NCBI GenBank assembly: GCA_947494695.1
Contig: CANLWB010000005.1
Span: 248,001-312,000 of the forward strand
Direction: 5' to 3'
Source: an uncultured Flavobacteriaceae bacterium
GTDB taxonomy: Bacteria; Bacteroidota; Bacteroidia; Flavobacteriales; Flavobacteriaceae
Length of the DNA: 64,000 nt
Shown: positions 35,009-43,338 of the stretch, in pieces
How positions within the stretch are numbered: position 1 is the first letter of the stretch
Layout: each line of letters begins with the position of its first letter
Notes under the pieces: model-generated
Told to the model about the DNA's origin: nothing
The model's input: the letters and a program-made list of their open reading frames with translations, nothing else
Database searches by the model: none
Translations under genes and position numbers: made by a program

Positions 35009-37795
35009 TTATATTTTGTCTTTTAAATATTTCCCGGTTTCTGATTTTTCCACTCTAACAATCTCTTCAGGGGTTCCGGTAGCTACAAGGTTTCCTCCAT
35101 ACTCTCCACCCTGTGGTCCTAAATCTATAATATGGTCTGCACATTTAATAAGTTCTAAGTTGTGCTCTACCACAATAATAGAGTGGTCATTATCAATTAA
35201 CGCATTAAAAGATTTTAGAAGTTTTTGAATGTCGTGAAAGTGTAATCCCGTTGTTGGTTCATCAAATATAAAAAGAGATTTTTCTTTATTACTGCCTTTG
35301 CCTAAAAATGAAGCCAACTTAATACGTTGAGCTTCACCACCGGAAAGGGTAGAGGAGCTTTGCCCTAAAGTAACATAACCCAAACCAACATCTTGCAAGG
35401 GCTGAAGCTTGTTTTTAATTTTGTTTTGTTTCTGATTATCAAAAAACTCGATAGCATCATCTATAGTTAAATTTAAAATATCATCGATGCTTTTACCTCC
35501 AAATTCAACCTCTAGAACTTCTTTTTTAAACCGTTTTCCTTTACAAGTTTCACATTCTAAATGCACATCGGCCATAAACTGCATTTCAATAGTTACTTCA
35601 CCTTCTCCTTTACAAGTTTCACAACGTCCGCCATCTACATTAAAAGAAAAGTGTTTAGCCTGATAGTTTCTAAGAACACTTAGTTTTTGTTTTGAAAACA
35701 AGGCTCGAATATCATCATAAGCTTTTATGTACGTAACGGGGTTAGAGCGCGAGGAGCGTCCGATAGGATTCTGATCTACAAATTCGATCTGTTTAATATT
35801 ACTAAAATTACCTTCTAAAGTGCTAAATTGCCCAGGTTTGTCTCCAAAATCGGTTATTTTTTTTTGTAAGGCCGGATATAATATTTTTTTAATCAAAGTA
35901 CTTTTTCCGCTTCCAGAAACTCCAGTCACCACAGTAAGCATTCCCAACGGAAATCTTACATCGATGTTTTTTAAGTTATTTTCTCTGGCCCCCTTTATAT
36001 CCACATAATATTTAGATGTTCTTCGTTTTTCAGGGATTTCAATTTTTAAAGATTCATTTAAATATTGTGCGGTTAAAGAGTTTGAAGCCAAAATATCGAC
36101 ATAGCTTCCATGGGCAACAACGTGTCCGCCATAGGTTCCTGCTTCTGGGCCAATATCAATAATATTATCGGCTGCAATCATGATATCTTCATCGTGTTCT
36201 ACCACAATAACCGTGTTACCCAAATCTCGCAATGATTTTAATACAGAAATTAATCGTTCGGTGTCCTTTGGGTGTAGACCTATACTGGGTTCATCTAAAA
36301 TATACATGGACCCTACAAGGCTACTACCTAAAGATGTTGCCAGGTTGATGCGTTGACTTTCTCCTCCAGATAATGTGTTTGATTTTCTGTTAAGTGTTAA
36401 ATAATCAAGGCCCACATTGGCAAGAAATGATAACCTGTTATTGACTTCTTTTAATAAACGCCGAGCTATTTTGGCATCATGATCGTTTAATTCTAATTGT
36501 TTAAAAAAAATGGCTAACCTTCCAAGAGGCATTTCCACCAAGTCGGTAATTGTAGCCCCTCCAATCTTCACGTAATTAGCTTCAATTCGTAGTCGCTTGC
36601 CATCACATGTTTTGCATTTTGTTTTTCCGCGATAGCGGGATAGCATGACCCGATTTTGAATTTTGTATGCTTTAGATTCTAACTCCGCGAAAAACGAATT
36701 TAAGCCTTCAAAGTACGCGTTACCCTCCCAAACAAGTCGTTTTTGCGCTTCACTTAATTCGAAATAAGGTTTATGAATGGGAAAATCAAATTTATGAGAG
36801 TTATTTACCAATTGATCTTTATACCAGCTCATACTTTCACCGCGCCAGGGAAAAATGGCATTCTCATAAATGGATAATCCTGTATTTGGAATAACAAGGT
36901 CGTCATCAATACCAATAATGTCACCGTAGCCTTCGCAGTCGGGACAAGCACCATATGGATTGTTGAAGCTAAATAAATGAACATTAGGTTCTAAAAAAAC
37001 AATACCATCCAATTCAAATCGGTTCGTGAAAATTCGTTGTTTGTTGTCGCTTAAGGTTTCTATAGCGCATTCACCTTTACCTTCAAAAAAGGCAGTTTGT
37101 ATGGCGTCTGCCAGTCGGTTGAGGAAATCTTCTTCATTTTGAAAAATAATCCGATCTACAACAAGTAACATATTTTCATTATTTGATAAGTCTTCCGAAA
37201 TCTCATCAATACGAGTAACCGTGTCTTTTATTTTAACTCTTGCGTACCCTTGTTGTTGTAATGCTTTTAATTTGTTTGAGATGTTACGTCCTTCTTCTAA
37301 ATGAATAGGAGCAAGAAGGAGAAGTTTTTCTCTTTCTGGAAAAGTCTTTACATAGTTTAAAACATCTGTAACAGTATCTTTTTTTACTTCATGGCCAGAA
37401 ACCGGAGAATAGGTTTTGCCAATACGAGCAAATAGTAGTTTTAAATAATCGTATATCTCTGTTGTGGTACCTACTGTTGAACGCGGATTTGTAGAATTTA
37501 CCTTTTGTTCAATTGCTATAGCAGGAGCAATTCCTTTTATATAATCAACTTTGGGTTTGTTTAGCCTTCCTAGGAATTGTCTGGCGTAACTTGATAGGCT
37601 TTCTACATAGCGTCTTTGGCCTTCTGCATACAGCGTATCGAAAGCTAAACTCGATTTTCCAGACCCTGACAGACCAGTAATTACTACCAATTTGTTTCTA
37701 GGGATCACTACGTCGATGTTTTTTAAATTATGCAATTTAGCCCCTTTTATGATGATGTTTTCTTTAGAGGCAACTTCGGAAATGTTAGTATTCAT
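35009..37795 (-). CDS. uvrA: Excinuclease ABC subunit A
   Basis: This 928-residue ATPase is the DNA-damage sensor of nucleotide excision repair and loads UvrB. It has two ABC modules: Walker A GLSGSGKS (about residues 41-48) and GVSGSGKS (about 628-635), with signature LSGGESQRI and LSGGEAQRI. Zinc sites are CPDC/CKTC in the first half and CETC-x19-CETC in the second. The length is typical. It is monocistronic. Upstream, TATCTTTA on the minus strand resembles a minus-7 box with one mismatch. Confidence 0.98.
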   Translation of the reverse strand: MNTNISEVASKENIIIKGAKLHNLKNIDVVIPRNKLVVITGLSGSGKSSLAFDTLYAEGQRRYVESLSSYARQFLGRLNKPKVDYIKGIAPAIAIEQKVNSTNPRSTVGTTTEIYDYLKLLFARIGKTYSPVSGHEVKKDTVTDVLNYVKTFPEREKLLLLAPIHLEEGRNISNKLKALQQQGYARVKIKDTVTRIDEISEDLSNNENMLLVVDRIIFQNEEDFLNRLADAIQTAFFEGKGECAIETLSDNKQRIFTNRFELDGIVFLEPNVHLFSFNNPYGACPDCEGYGDIIGIDDDLVIPNTGLSIYENAIFPWRGESMSWYKDQLVNNSHKFDFPIHKPYFELSEAQKRLVWEGNAYFEGLNSFFAELESKAYKIQNRVMLSRYRGKTKCKTCDGKRLRIEANYVKIGGATITDLVEMPLGRLAIFFKQLELNDHDAKIARRLLKEVNNRLSFLANVGLDYLTLNRKSNTLSGGESQRINLATSLGSSLVGSMYILDEPSIGLHPKDTERLISVLKSLRDLGNTVIVVEHDEDIMIAADNIIDIGPEAGTYGGHVVAHGSYVDILASNSLTAQYLNESLKIEIPEKRRTSKYYVDIKGARENNLKNIDVRFPLGMLTVVTGVSGSGKSTLIKKILYPALQKKITDFGDKPGQFSTLEGNFSNIKQIEFVDQNPIGRSSRSNPVTYIKAYDDIRALFSKQKLSVLRNYQAKHFSFNVDGGRCETCKGEGEVTIEMQFMADVHLECETCKGKRFKKEVLEVEFGGKSIDDILNLTIDDAIEFFDNQKQNKIKNKLQPLQDVGLGYVTLGQSSSTLSGGEAQRIKLASFLGKGSNKEKSLFIFDEPTTGLHFHDIQKLLKSFNALIDNDHSIIVVEHNLELIKCADHIIDLGPQGGEYGGNLVATGTPEEIVRVEKSETGKYLKDKI

Positions 37796-37892
37796 AGGCT
37801 TTTAACAGGAATAATTTTGTAAAGATACTATAACTATTTCAGCTTAAAAAATACATTATAATTTAAATAAACATCAAAAAACACGCTATTTT

Positions 37893-37925
37893 TTTGCTTT
37901 TTAAGAATGTTTGTTGTTATATTTG
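37893..37925 (+). promoter_or_regulatory. Promoter of the sigma factor gene
   Basis: TTTG at 37893-37896 and TATATTTG at 37918-37925 lie 21 bp apart. The transcript would have a leader of about 100 nt before the ATG at 38034. Confidence 0.62.
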
Positions 37926-38033
37926 AATTCATTAATCAATAATAAACCAACACTTGCCTATAGCATAAAATTACTTTAAAAACATGTAACCCCAAGCAAA
38001 GAAGCCCTCTTCTATGCATTAAAAGTAATTATT

Positions 38034-38618
38034 ATGCAATACGAATTAATTTCCGATGCTAATCTAGTTAGCAACTATATTAAAGGCGAAGAAAGCGCTT
38101 TAGAAATACTAATTAATAGGCACAAGCAAAAAGTTTATAGTTTTATTTATTCTAAAGTCTTCGACCGGGATATCGCAGAAGATATTTTTCAAGATACATT
38201 TATAAAAGTCATTAAAACTTTAAAACGAGGCTCTTACAACGAAGAAGGGAAGTTTTTGCCATGGGTTATGAGAATTTCTCATAATTTGGTAATTGATTTC
38301 TTTAGAAAGAATAAAAGAATGCCAAAGTTTGATAACGCAGGCGAGTTTAGCATTTTTTCTGTACTTAGTGATACAAGCTTAAATGCGGAAAAGAGCATTA
38401 TTAAAGAACAGGTTGAAACAGATGTTAGGCGTTTAGTAGATGAGCTACCGCAAGATCAAAAAGAAGTGTTGCTTATGCGAATTTATAACGACATGAGTTT
38501 TAAAGAGATATCGGACAGGACTGGTGTAAGCATAAATACAGCGTTAGGTAGAATGCGTTATGCTTTAATTAATTTGAGAAAGATCATTGATAAACACAAT
38601 ATTATTTTAACAAATTAA
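38034..38618 (+). CDS. RNA polymerase sigma factor, ECF type (sigma-70 family)
   Basis: This 194-residue protein has sigma region 2 at about residues 23-95 (AEDIFQDTFIKVIKTL, FLPWVMRISHNLVIDFFRKNKR) and region 4 at about 135-185 (LPQDQKEVLLMRIYNDMSFKEISDRTGVSINTALGRMRYAL). It has no region 1 or 3. No FecR-like anti-sigma follows. Instead a 48-residue ORF lies 57 bp downstream and may be cotranscribed. Its target promoters are unknown. Housekeeping-type promoter elements precede it. Confidence 0.92.
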   Translation: MQYELISDANLVSNYIKGEESALEILINRHKQKVYSFIYSKVFDRDIAEDIFQDTFIKVIKTLKRGSYNEEGKFLPWVMRISHNLVIDFFRKNKRMPKFDNAGEFSIFSVLSDTSLNAEKSIIKEQVETDVRRLVDELPQDQKEVLLMRIYNDMSFKEISDRTGVSINTALGRMRYALINLRKIIDKHNIILTN

Positions 38619-38675
38619 TACAATAATGATAATTTTGCCACGTTAGTAGGTTGTATTAATCACTAATTTAATAAC

Positions 38676-38822
38676 ATGGCGAAATTTTACTCTGAAAATT
38701 CTATCGAAAATATCAACGAACTTGAACCAAAGGAAGAAACAATTAACTTTCTTCTAAGTTACTCCAAGGCTTTAAGTGTTATAGATTGTAATAAAATGAA
38801 GTTTGAAACACTTCTAAACTAA
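38676..38822 (+). CDS. Small acidic protein downstream of the sigma factor (48 residues)
   Basis: The frame runs from ATG at 38676 to TAA at 38820-38822. The peptide MAKFYSENSIENINELEPKE continues into a helix-prone segment (TINFLLSYSKALSVID). It is cytoplasmic, with no membrane segment. It is the only gene between the sigma factor and a terminator, so it is probably cotranscribed. I believe similar short proteins follow this sigma factor in related flavobacteria, but I cannot check this here. An anti-sigma or co-factor role is speculation. Confidence 0.6.
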   Translation: MAKFYSENSIENINELEPKEETINFLLSYSKALSVIDCNKMKFETLLN

Positions 38823-38828
38823 ATTTAT

Positions 38829-38863
38829 AAGTCCTAATATGCGTTAAATGTTAGGACTTTTTC
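38829..38863. terminator. Bidirectional terminator overlapping the 3' end of nth
   Basis: AAGTCCTAA (38829-38837) pairs with TTAGGACTT (38851-38859) and is followed by T residues. The right arm contains the nth stop codon. Confidence 0.78.
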
Positions 38864-39510
38864 AATTTTTTGTATTCATTTATAACAGACTGTCTGCCTA
38901 CTGTTTTTGTAATTATATCGTTTTCCAAATCCCATCCACGGGCTGGAGAATATTCTCTGCCGTACCAAATAATTTGCAGATGTAAGTCGTTCCATAATTC
39001 TTTTGGAAACAGTCTTTTTGCGTCCTTTTCGGTTTGAACAACATTTTTTCCAGTACTTAAATTCCAACGATACATCAATCTGTGTATATGAGTATCAACA
39101 GGGAAAGCAGGTACACCAAAGGCCTGAGACATCACAACACTAGCTGTTTTATGTCCTACAGCGGGTAAAGCTTCCAATGCTTCAAAGCTTTGAGGGACTT
39201 GTCCTCCGTGTTCTTCTATAAGTATTTTTGACAAACCATGAATGCCTTTACTTTTCATAGGGGACAGGCCAACAGGTTTTATAATATCTCTTATTTCTTC
39301 CACTGAAAGTTTTACCATATCATTTGGGTTGTCTGCTCTTTCGAAGAGTAGTGGAGTTATTTTATTCACACGAACATCGGTGCTTTGAGCCGACATTAAT
39401 ACAGCTATTAGTAGTGTATATGGGTCTTTATGGTCTAAAGGGATAGGTATTTCTGGATATAGCTTATTCAGGGTTGTAATAATAAAGTCAACACTTTCTT
39501 GTTTGGTCAT
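38851..39510 (-). CDS. nth: Endonuclease III-like DNA glycosylase/AP lyase lacking Fe-S cysteines
   Basis: This 219-residue base-excision repair enzyme removes oxidised pyrimidines. The helix-hairpin-helix is LPAVGHKTASVVMS, with catalytic lysine K121 and aspartate D139 in FPVDTHIHR. E. coli Nth has four cysteines in a C-terminal 4Fe-4S loop. This protein has no cysteine at all, so the cluster is absent. I start at the ATG at 39510. A TTG at 39579 lies upstream of the TAACTTTG promoter box and inside the bcp gene. Confidence 0.93.
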   Translation of the reverse strand: MTKQESVDFIITTLNKLYPEIPIPLDHKDPYTLLIAVLMSAQSTDVRVNKITPLLFERADNPNDMVKLSVEEIRDIIKPVGLSPMKSKGIHGLSKILIEEHGGQVPQSFEALEALPAVGHKTASVVMSQAFGVPAFPVDTHIHRLMYRWNLSTGKNVVQTEKDAKRLFPKELWNDLHLQIIWYGREYSPARGWDLENDIITKTVGRQSVINEYKKLKKS

Positions 39511-39530
39511 TGGTTTGTATTTTAGCTGCA

Positions 39531-39538
39531 CAAAGTTA
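39531..39538 (-). promoter_or_regulatory. Minus-7 element of nth
   Basis: It reads TAACTTTG on the minus strand, 21 bp before the nth ATG, in the 34-bp gap to the divergent bcp gene. Confidence 0.5.
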
Positions 39539-39544
39539 TAAAAT

Positions 39545-39997
39545 ATGAACACATTAAAAGTAGGAGATAAAGCTCCCAATTTTGAAGCCTTTGACGAACA
39601 AGGAAATACTGTGAAACTATCTGATTTTAAAGGAAAAAAGCTAGTCGTTTTCTTTTATCCAAAGGCTAATACTCCAACATGTACGGTAGAAGCATGCAAT
39701 TTAAGAGACGAATATACCGTTTTAAAGGAGAAGGGTTATGAAATTTTAGGAGTTAGTGCAGATACTCAAAAGAAACAATCTAATTTTAAGAAGAAATTTA
39801 ATTTCCCATATCCTTTGCTGGCCGATGTAGATAAGGATGTTATTAATGCGTTTGGTGTTTGGGGCGAAAAGAAATTTATGGGACGTATTTTTGATGGTAT
39901 TCACCGTATTACGTTTGTTGTTGATGAACATGGTATTATCGAAAAAGTAATTGATAAGGTGAAAGCTAAGATACATGCAGATCAAATACTAGAATAA
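39545..39997 (+). CDS. bcp: Thioredoxin-dependent thiol peroxidase (Bcp/PrxQ)
   Basis: This 150-residue peroxiredoxin Q has the peroxidatic cysteine C46 in NTPTCTVEAC and the resolving cysteine C51, the five-residue spacing that defines the BCP class. It reduces peroxides using thioredoxin in the cytoplasm. The gene is divergent from nth with only a 34-bp gap and convergent with the 489-residue gene, from which it is separated by a long hairpin. Confidence 0.95.
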   Translation: MNTLKVGDKAPNFEAFDEQGNTVKLSDFKGKKLVVFFYPKANTPTCTVEACNLRDEYTVLKEKGYEILGVSADTQKKQSNFKKKFNFPYPLLADVDKDVINAFGVWGEKKFMGRIFDGIHRITFVVDEHGIIEKVIDKVKAKIHADQILE

Positions 39998-40005
39998 AAA
40001 TACTT

Positions 40006-40059
40006 GAAGGTGTTATTCGGAGTGCCGACGAAATTGTCGCCCTCTTAAATAACACCTTC
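40006..40059. repeat. Perfect 12-bp inverted repeat with inner hairpin
   Basis: GAAGGTGTTATT (40006-40017) pairs with AATAACACCTTC (40048-40059). An inner CGAC/GTCG stem (40026-40029 with 40036-40039) makes a branched structure. It lies between convergent genes and has no T-tract. Confidence 0.78.
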
Positions 40060-40091
40060 GAGATATCGTTTCGTTTCTTCTAAAAGTTAAG

Positions 40092-41561
40092 TTATTCTTG
40101 TGTCTTACGTTTAGTCAGGGTTAATGGCTTCCTTGTATAGCCGAATAAGCGATAATCCTTGATCAAGTCCGCAGTACCTTCAGGTACCATGTCCTCCCAA
40201 CCGCGTTCTCCTTCAGAGATCATTCTCAAGATATCACGAGAGAAAATATTCATGATGCTAATATCGTAATCCTCAATATCGATAACTTTCCCATTGTATT
40301 TGAAGAATTTGTACAACTCTTTCATCCGAGGATATACTTTTAAGTTTTCACTGTTAATTAACTCATCTGTTTTTGGGTTTCGCATAGGGTATAGGTAAAC
40401 TTTTAAATCCTTGAAAAATAGTTTTCCAAAGGCCTCAAGTATTCCTCCACTAATATGACGATAATATTTTTCATCAAAAATATCGATCAAATTACTAACT
40501 CCCATAGCCAGCCCCATTCTGGCTTTAGTATATTTAGAAAAATATTCAACTACTTTAAAATACTCCTGGAAATTAGATATCATTACCGAATGCCCTAAAG
40601 AGCATAATAAATCCGCTCTATCTATAAAGTCCTGTTCGTCAATTTCACCTTCTGCCCTAAGGTTAGATAATGTTATTTCGAAAACGACGACGGTTTTATC
40701 AGGATCGACTTTCTTTTCTTCCGTGAACATTTTATATGATTTCTCATACATTGCCATGTTCACTTTGGTTACTGGTCTAAAACTCCCTCTTAATGCAAGG
40801 ATATTCTTTTTATAGAATATTCGCGCAGGTAGGACATTGGTGCCATCGGGACCAAAAACTACTGCATCGGTCATATCATTTTTAACCAGCTGTAAACTCA
40901 TTAATCGATTATCGACATTCGCAAAGGCAGGTCCGGAAAAGTTGATAGTATCTATTTCTAACTGATCTTTATCCAGATGATCGTAAAGGTAGCGCAGTAA
41001 TTTTTTCGGTTCATTGTATTTATAGAAAGCTCCGTAAATAAGGTTTGTTCCTAAAACACCGAGTGTTTCTTGCTGTAAACGAGCATCGGTTTCTTTAAAA
41101 CGGAGGTGTAGAATAATTTCGTTGTAATCCCCATTAGGTTCCACCTGATATTTTATACCTACCCAACCATGTCCTTTAAATTGCTTGGCGAAATCTATGG
41201 TCGCTACAGTATTAGCATAGGTAAAAAATATTTTGTTAGGATGCTTTTCACGAGTCAGTCGAGTTTCCATAAGATCCATTTCGTGGGTAAGCATTTTTCT
41301 CAAACGAGCCTCGGTGACATATCTCCCATCATCCTCAGCTCCATAAACAGCATCACTAAAATCCTTATCGTAAGCAGACATTGCTTTTGCAATGGTTCCT
41401 GAAGCACCTCCAGCTCTAAAAAAATGTCGGCAAGTTTCTTGCCCGGCTCCAATTTCAGCAAAGGTACCATAGATGTTTTCGTTAAGATTAATTCGAAGTG
41501 CTTTCGATTTTAATGAAGGAATATCTGCAAATTCCTTGTCGCCTTTTATGGTTATTTCCAT
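40092..41561 (-). CDS. Conserved protein of unknown function (489 residues)
   Basis: This soluble, cytoplasmic-looking protein has no signal peptide. It starts MEITIKGDKEFADIPSLKSKALRINLNENIYGTFAEIGAGQETCRHFFRAG. I recall homologs across Bacteroidetes carrying doubtful nicotinate-nucleotide adenylyltransferase names, but I see no HxGH nucleotidyltransferase motif to justify that. Distinctive blocks are RAGGASGTIAKAMSAYDKDFSDAVYG (about residues 50-75), FSGPAFANVDNRLMSLQLVKN and ARMGLAMGVSNLIDIFDEKYYRHISGG. It may be an enzyme. Its promoter overlaps that of the divergent MBL hydrolase. Confidence 0.75.
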   Translation of the reverse strand: MEITIKGDKEFADIPSLKSKALRINLNENIYGTFAEIGAGQETCRHFFRAGGASGTIAKAMSAYDKDFSDAVYGAEDDGRYVTEARLRKMLTHEMDLMETRLTREKHPNKIFFTYANTVATIDFAKQFKGHGWVGIKYQVEPNGDYNEIILHLRFKETDARLQQETLGVLGTNLIYGAFYKYNEPKKLLRYLYDHLDKDQLEIDTINFSGPAFANVDNRLMSLQLVKNDMTDAVVFGPDGTNVLPARIFYKKNILALRGSFRPVTKVNMAMYEKSYKMFTEEKKVDPDKTVVVFEITLSNLRAEGEIDEQDFIDRADLLCSLGHSVMISNFQEYFKVVEYFSKYTKARMGLAMGVSNLIDIFDEKYYRHISGGILEAFGKLFFKDLKVYLYPMRNPKTDELINSENLKVYPRMKELYKFFKYNGKVIDIEDYDISIMNIFSRDILRMISEGERGWEDMVPEGTADLIKDYRLFGYTRKPLTLTKRKTQE

Positions 41562-41589
41562 TGCAATTAACTGATCGGTTTTATGTATA

Positions 41590-41619
41590 CAAAGGTATTA
41601 AATATGTATATCAAACAAA
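41590..41619 (-). promoter_or_regulatory. Promoter of the 489-residue protein gene
   Basis: On the minus strand, TTTG (41616-41619) and TACCTTTG (41590-41597) are 18 bp apart, 29 bp before the start codon. Confidence 0.62.
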
Positions 41620-41629
41620 AAAATAACCC

Positions 41630-41637
41630 TATTTTTG
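41630..41637 (+). promoter_or_regulatory. Minus-7 element of the MBL-fold hydrolase gene
   Basis: TATTTTTG lies inside the frame that would follow the ATG at 41583, arguing that translation begins downstream, at the GTG at 41655. Confidence 0.5.
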
Positions 41638-41654
41638 TGCAAAACTTAACACAA

Positions 41655-42416
41655 GTGAGAGTTACTTTTTTAGGCACTGGAACATCACAGGGAATTCCTA
41701 TTATAGGAAGCGATCACCCTGTTTGTTTAAGTAAAAACAGCAAAGACAAACGACTTCGTGTTTCGGTTCTTATAGCATGGGATAATTACAAATATGTTAT
41801 TGATTGTGGCCCCGATTTTAGACAGCAAATGCTGCGGACGAAATGTAGTACGATTGATGGTATTGTTTTTACACATGAGCATTCCGATCATGTCGCTGGC
41901 CTGGATGATATTCGTCCGTTTTATTTTAGACAGGGGGATATTCCAATTTATGCACATAAGCGCGTTTTAAAATCTTTACGCAAACGTTTTGACTATGTTT
42001 TTACGACTAAGAATAAGTACCCTGGTGCGCCTGGTGTTATTGTAAATAGAATAAAAAACGCACCGTTTAAATTAAAAAACCTCGAAGTACAACCTGTAAA
42101 GGGACTTCATGACAAGCTTCCGGTTTTTGGCTTTAGGTTTGATAATTTTGCGTACCTGACGGATATGAAAACCGTATCAGATAAAGAAGTAAGGAAAATA
42201 GTAGGGGTTAAGGTTTTAGTGATTAATGCGTTAAGAATAGAGCCTCATCAATCTCACTTTAATTTAGAAGAAGCCCTGGGGTTTATAGAAAGAGTAAAGC
42301 CTGAGACAGCCTATTTAACCCATATTAGCCATTTACTTGGCTTTCATGATGACGTTGAAAAAGATTTACCTGAAAATGTCTTTTTGGCTTACGACGGTTT
42401 AGAAATAACCATTTAA
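41655..42416 (+). CDS. MBL-fold metallohydrolase (PhnP-like)
   Basis: This protein of about 253 residues starts (V/M)RVTFLGTGTSQGIPIIG. Its HxHxDH metal motif is THEHSDH (H74, H76, D78, H79). Further ligands lie in AYLTDMK and YLTHISHLLGFH. It resembles PhnP-like phosphodiesterases, which hydrolyse cyclic phosphates, and the exact substrate is unknown. I prefer the GTG at 41655 because a minus-7 box lies upstream of it. An ATG at 41583 would add 24 residues not typical of the family. A small membrane-anchored gene follows 12 bp downstream. Confidence 0.88.
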   Translation: MRVTFLGTGTSQGIPIIGSDHPVCLSKNSKDKRLRVSVLIAWDNYKYVIDCGPDFRQQMLRTKCSTIDGIVFTHEHSDHVAGLDDIRPFYFRQGDIPIYAHKRVLKSLRKRFDYVFTTKNKYPGAPGVIVNRIKNAPFKLKNLEVQPVKGLHDKLPVFGFRFDNFAYLTDMKTVSDKEVRKIVGVKVLVINALRIEPHQSHFNLEEALGFIERVKPETAYLTHISHLLGFHDDVEKDLPENVFLAYDGLEITI

Positions 42417-42428
42417 AATTAGAGAGTT

Positions 42429-42929
42429 ATGAAACAGAGAATTTTTATGTATTTATTCGTTTTTGCCACATTGTTGGTGTTATTTCAGTATGTAAACGCT
42501 AAACGTGTTTTCGAAGATCTGAATGGCAAACTGGAAACACATAAAGATGCTTTAAAAAAATATAAAGATTCTGTAGCCGTTTTACAAAATGAGACTTTAG
42601 AGCTGTCGCATTTTAATCTGGAAAGAAATGAAGATGCTATTAGTTATTTTGAAAGAGATGGTTATAATGTTTCAGAATTGGTTCCTTTTATAAAAGACGA
42701 ACTCTATAAGCTAAATGAAACTAAAGGAGACCACCCCATAGTTCCGTATGCGGCGAGTGAAGGACGAAAAATATTAATTAATACCATAAAGATGCTCAAC
42801 CATAAGTGGATTGTTGCCGATTTTTCTGATGGACAATACTGGGGAGAAATCTTTTTGACTTATGAGATAACTGAAGGAAGACAGCTTAAGTTTAATTTGG
42901 TAGAGTCGTTTTTATACCCCTTTGATTAG
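42429..42929 (+). CDS. Membrane-anchored hypothetical protein with coiled coil
   Basis: This 166-residue protein has one N-terminal membrane segment (about residues 4-22), then a coiled-coil helix (about 25-60), then a soluble domain ending GQYWGEIFLTYEITEGRQLKFNLVESFLYPFD. I recall homologs in flavobacteria carrying the label hydrolase without visible catalytic motifs. It follows the MBL hydrolase by 12 bp and is probably cotranscribed. It ends 3 bp from the convergent lipoprotein gene. Confidence 0.75.
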   Translation: MKQRIFMYLFVFATLLVLFQYVNAKRVFEDLNGKLETHKDALKKYKDSVAVLQNETLELSHFNLERNEDAISYFERDGYNVSELVPFIKDELYKLNETKGDHPIVPYAASEGRKILINTIKMLNHKWIVADFSDGQYWGEIFLTYEITEGRQLKFNLVESFLYPFD

Positions 42930-42932
42930 TTG

Positions 42933-43301
42933 CTATTCCATCTTGTAAGCAATTCCTTTTTGCTTTTTAGTTTCTCCAACATAAGAATATTCAAATGTGT
43001 ATGAGGAATCTGTAGTGGTTAATATTTTTAAATGAATATCTTTTTCTTCGGCCATGCTTTTTGGGTTGATAGTCTTGAAGACTACCTCACAATCATTTAT
43101 CCATCGTAATTTAGAGGAATCTGTTTTATTATTATAAGTTTCTATTTGAAGTGCTTCCGAACGCGTGAATTTAGATTTAAACACTCGATCGTTAATGATA
43201 ACTTCACTATAGAATTCGCCGGTCTTATAATCGTTGCAGCGGCGTGTAGATTCGTAACAGGCAACGAGAAAAAACAGGGGAATCAAACAAAGAACTCTCA
43301 T
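42933..43301 (-). CDS. Small lipoprotein, unknown function
   Basis: This 122-residue protein has a lipoprotein signal (LFFLVAC, lipidated Cys at residue 15) and a beta-rich mature domain (about 20-122). Homologs are sometimes labelled DNA topoisomerase IV. Nothing in the sequence supports that, and the lipobox rules it out. A TAAATTTG minus-7 element (complement 43318-43325) is 17 bp upstream, so the message is nearly leaderless. The role in the envelope is unknown. Confidence 0.78.
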   Translation of the reverse strand: MRVLCLIPLFFLVACYESTRRCNDYKTGEFYSEVIINDRVFKSKFTRSEALQIETYNNKTDSSKLRWINDCEVVFKTINPKSMAEEKDIHLKILTTTDSSYTFEYSYVGETKKQKGIAYKME

Positions 43302-43317
43302 ATTATAAATTTTGATG

Positions 43318-43325
43318 CAAATTTA
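43318..43325 (-). promoter_or_regulatory. Minus-7 element of the small lipoprotein gene
   Basis: It reads TAAATTTG on the minus strand, 17 bp before the ATG. It lies just downstream of the XRE gene's 3' end. Confidence 0.42.
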
Positions 43326-43338
43326 CTAAAGGAATGTA

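Noticed and set aside
42933-43301. Possible DNA topoisomerase IV annotation
   Set aside because: I recall this name on similar proteins, but the product is a 122-residue lipoprotein with a lipobox and no topoisomerase motif.
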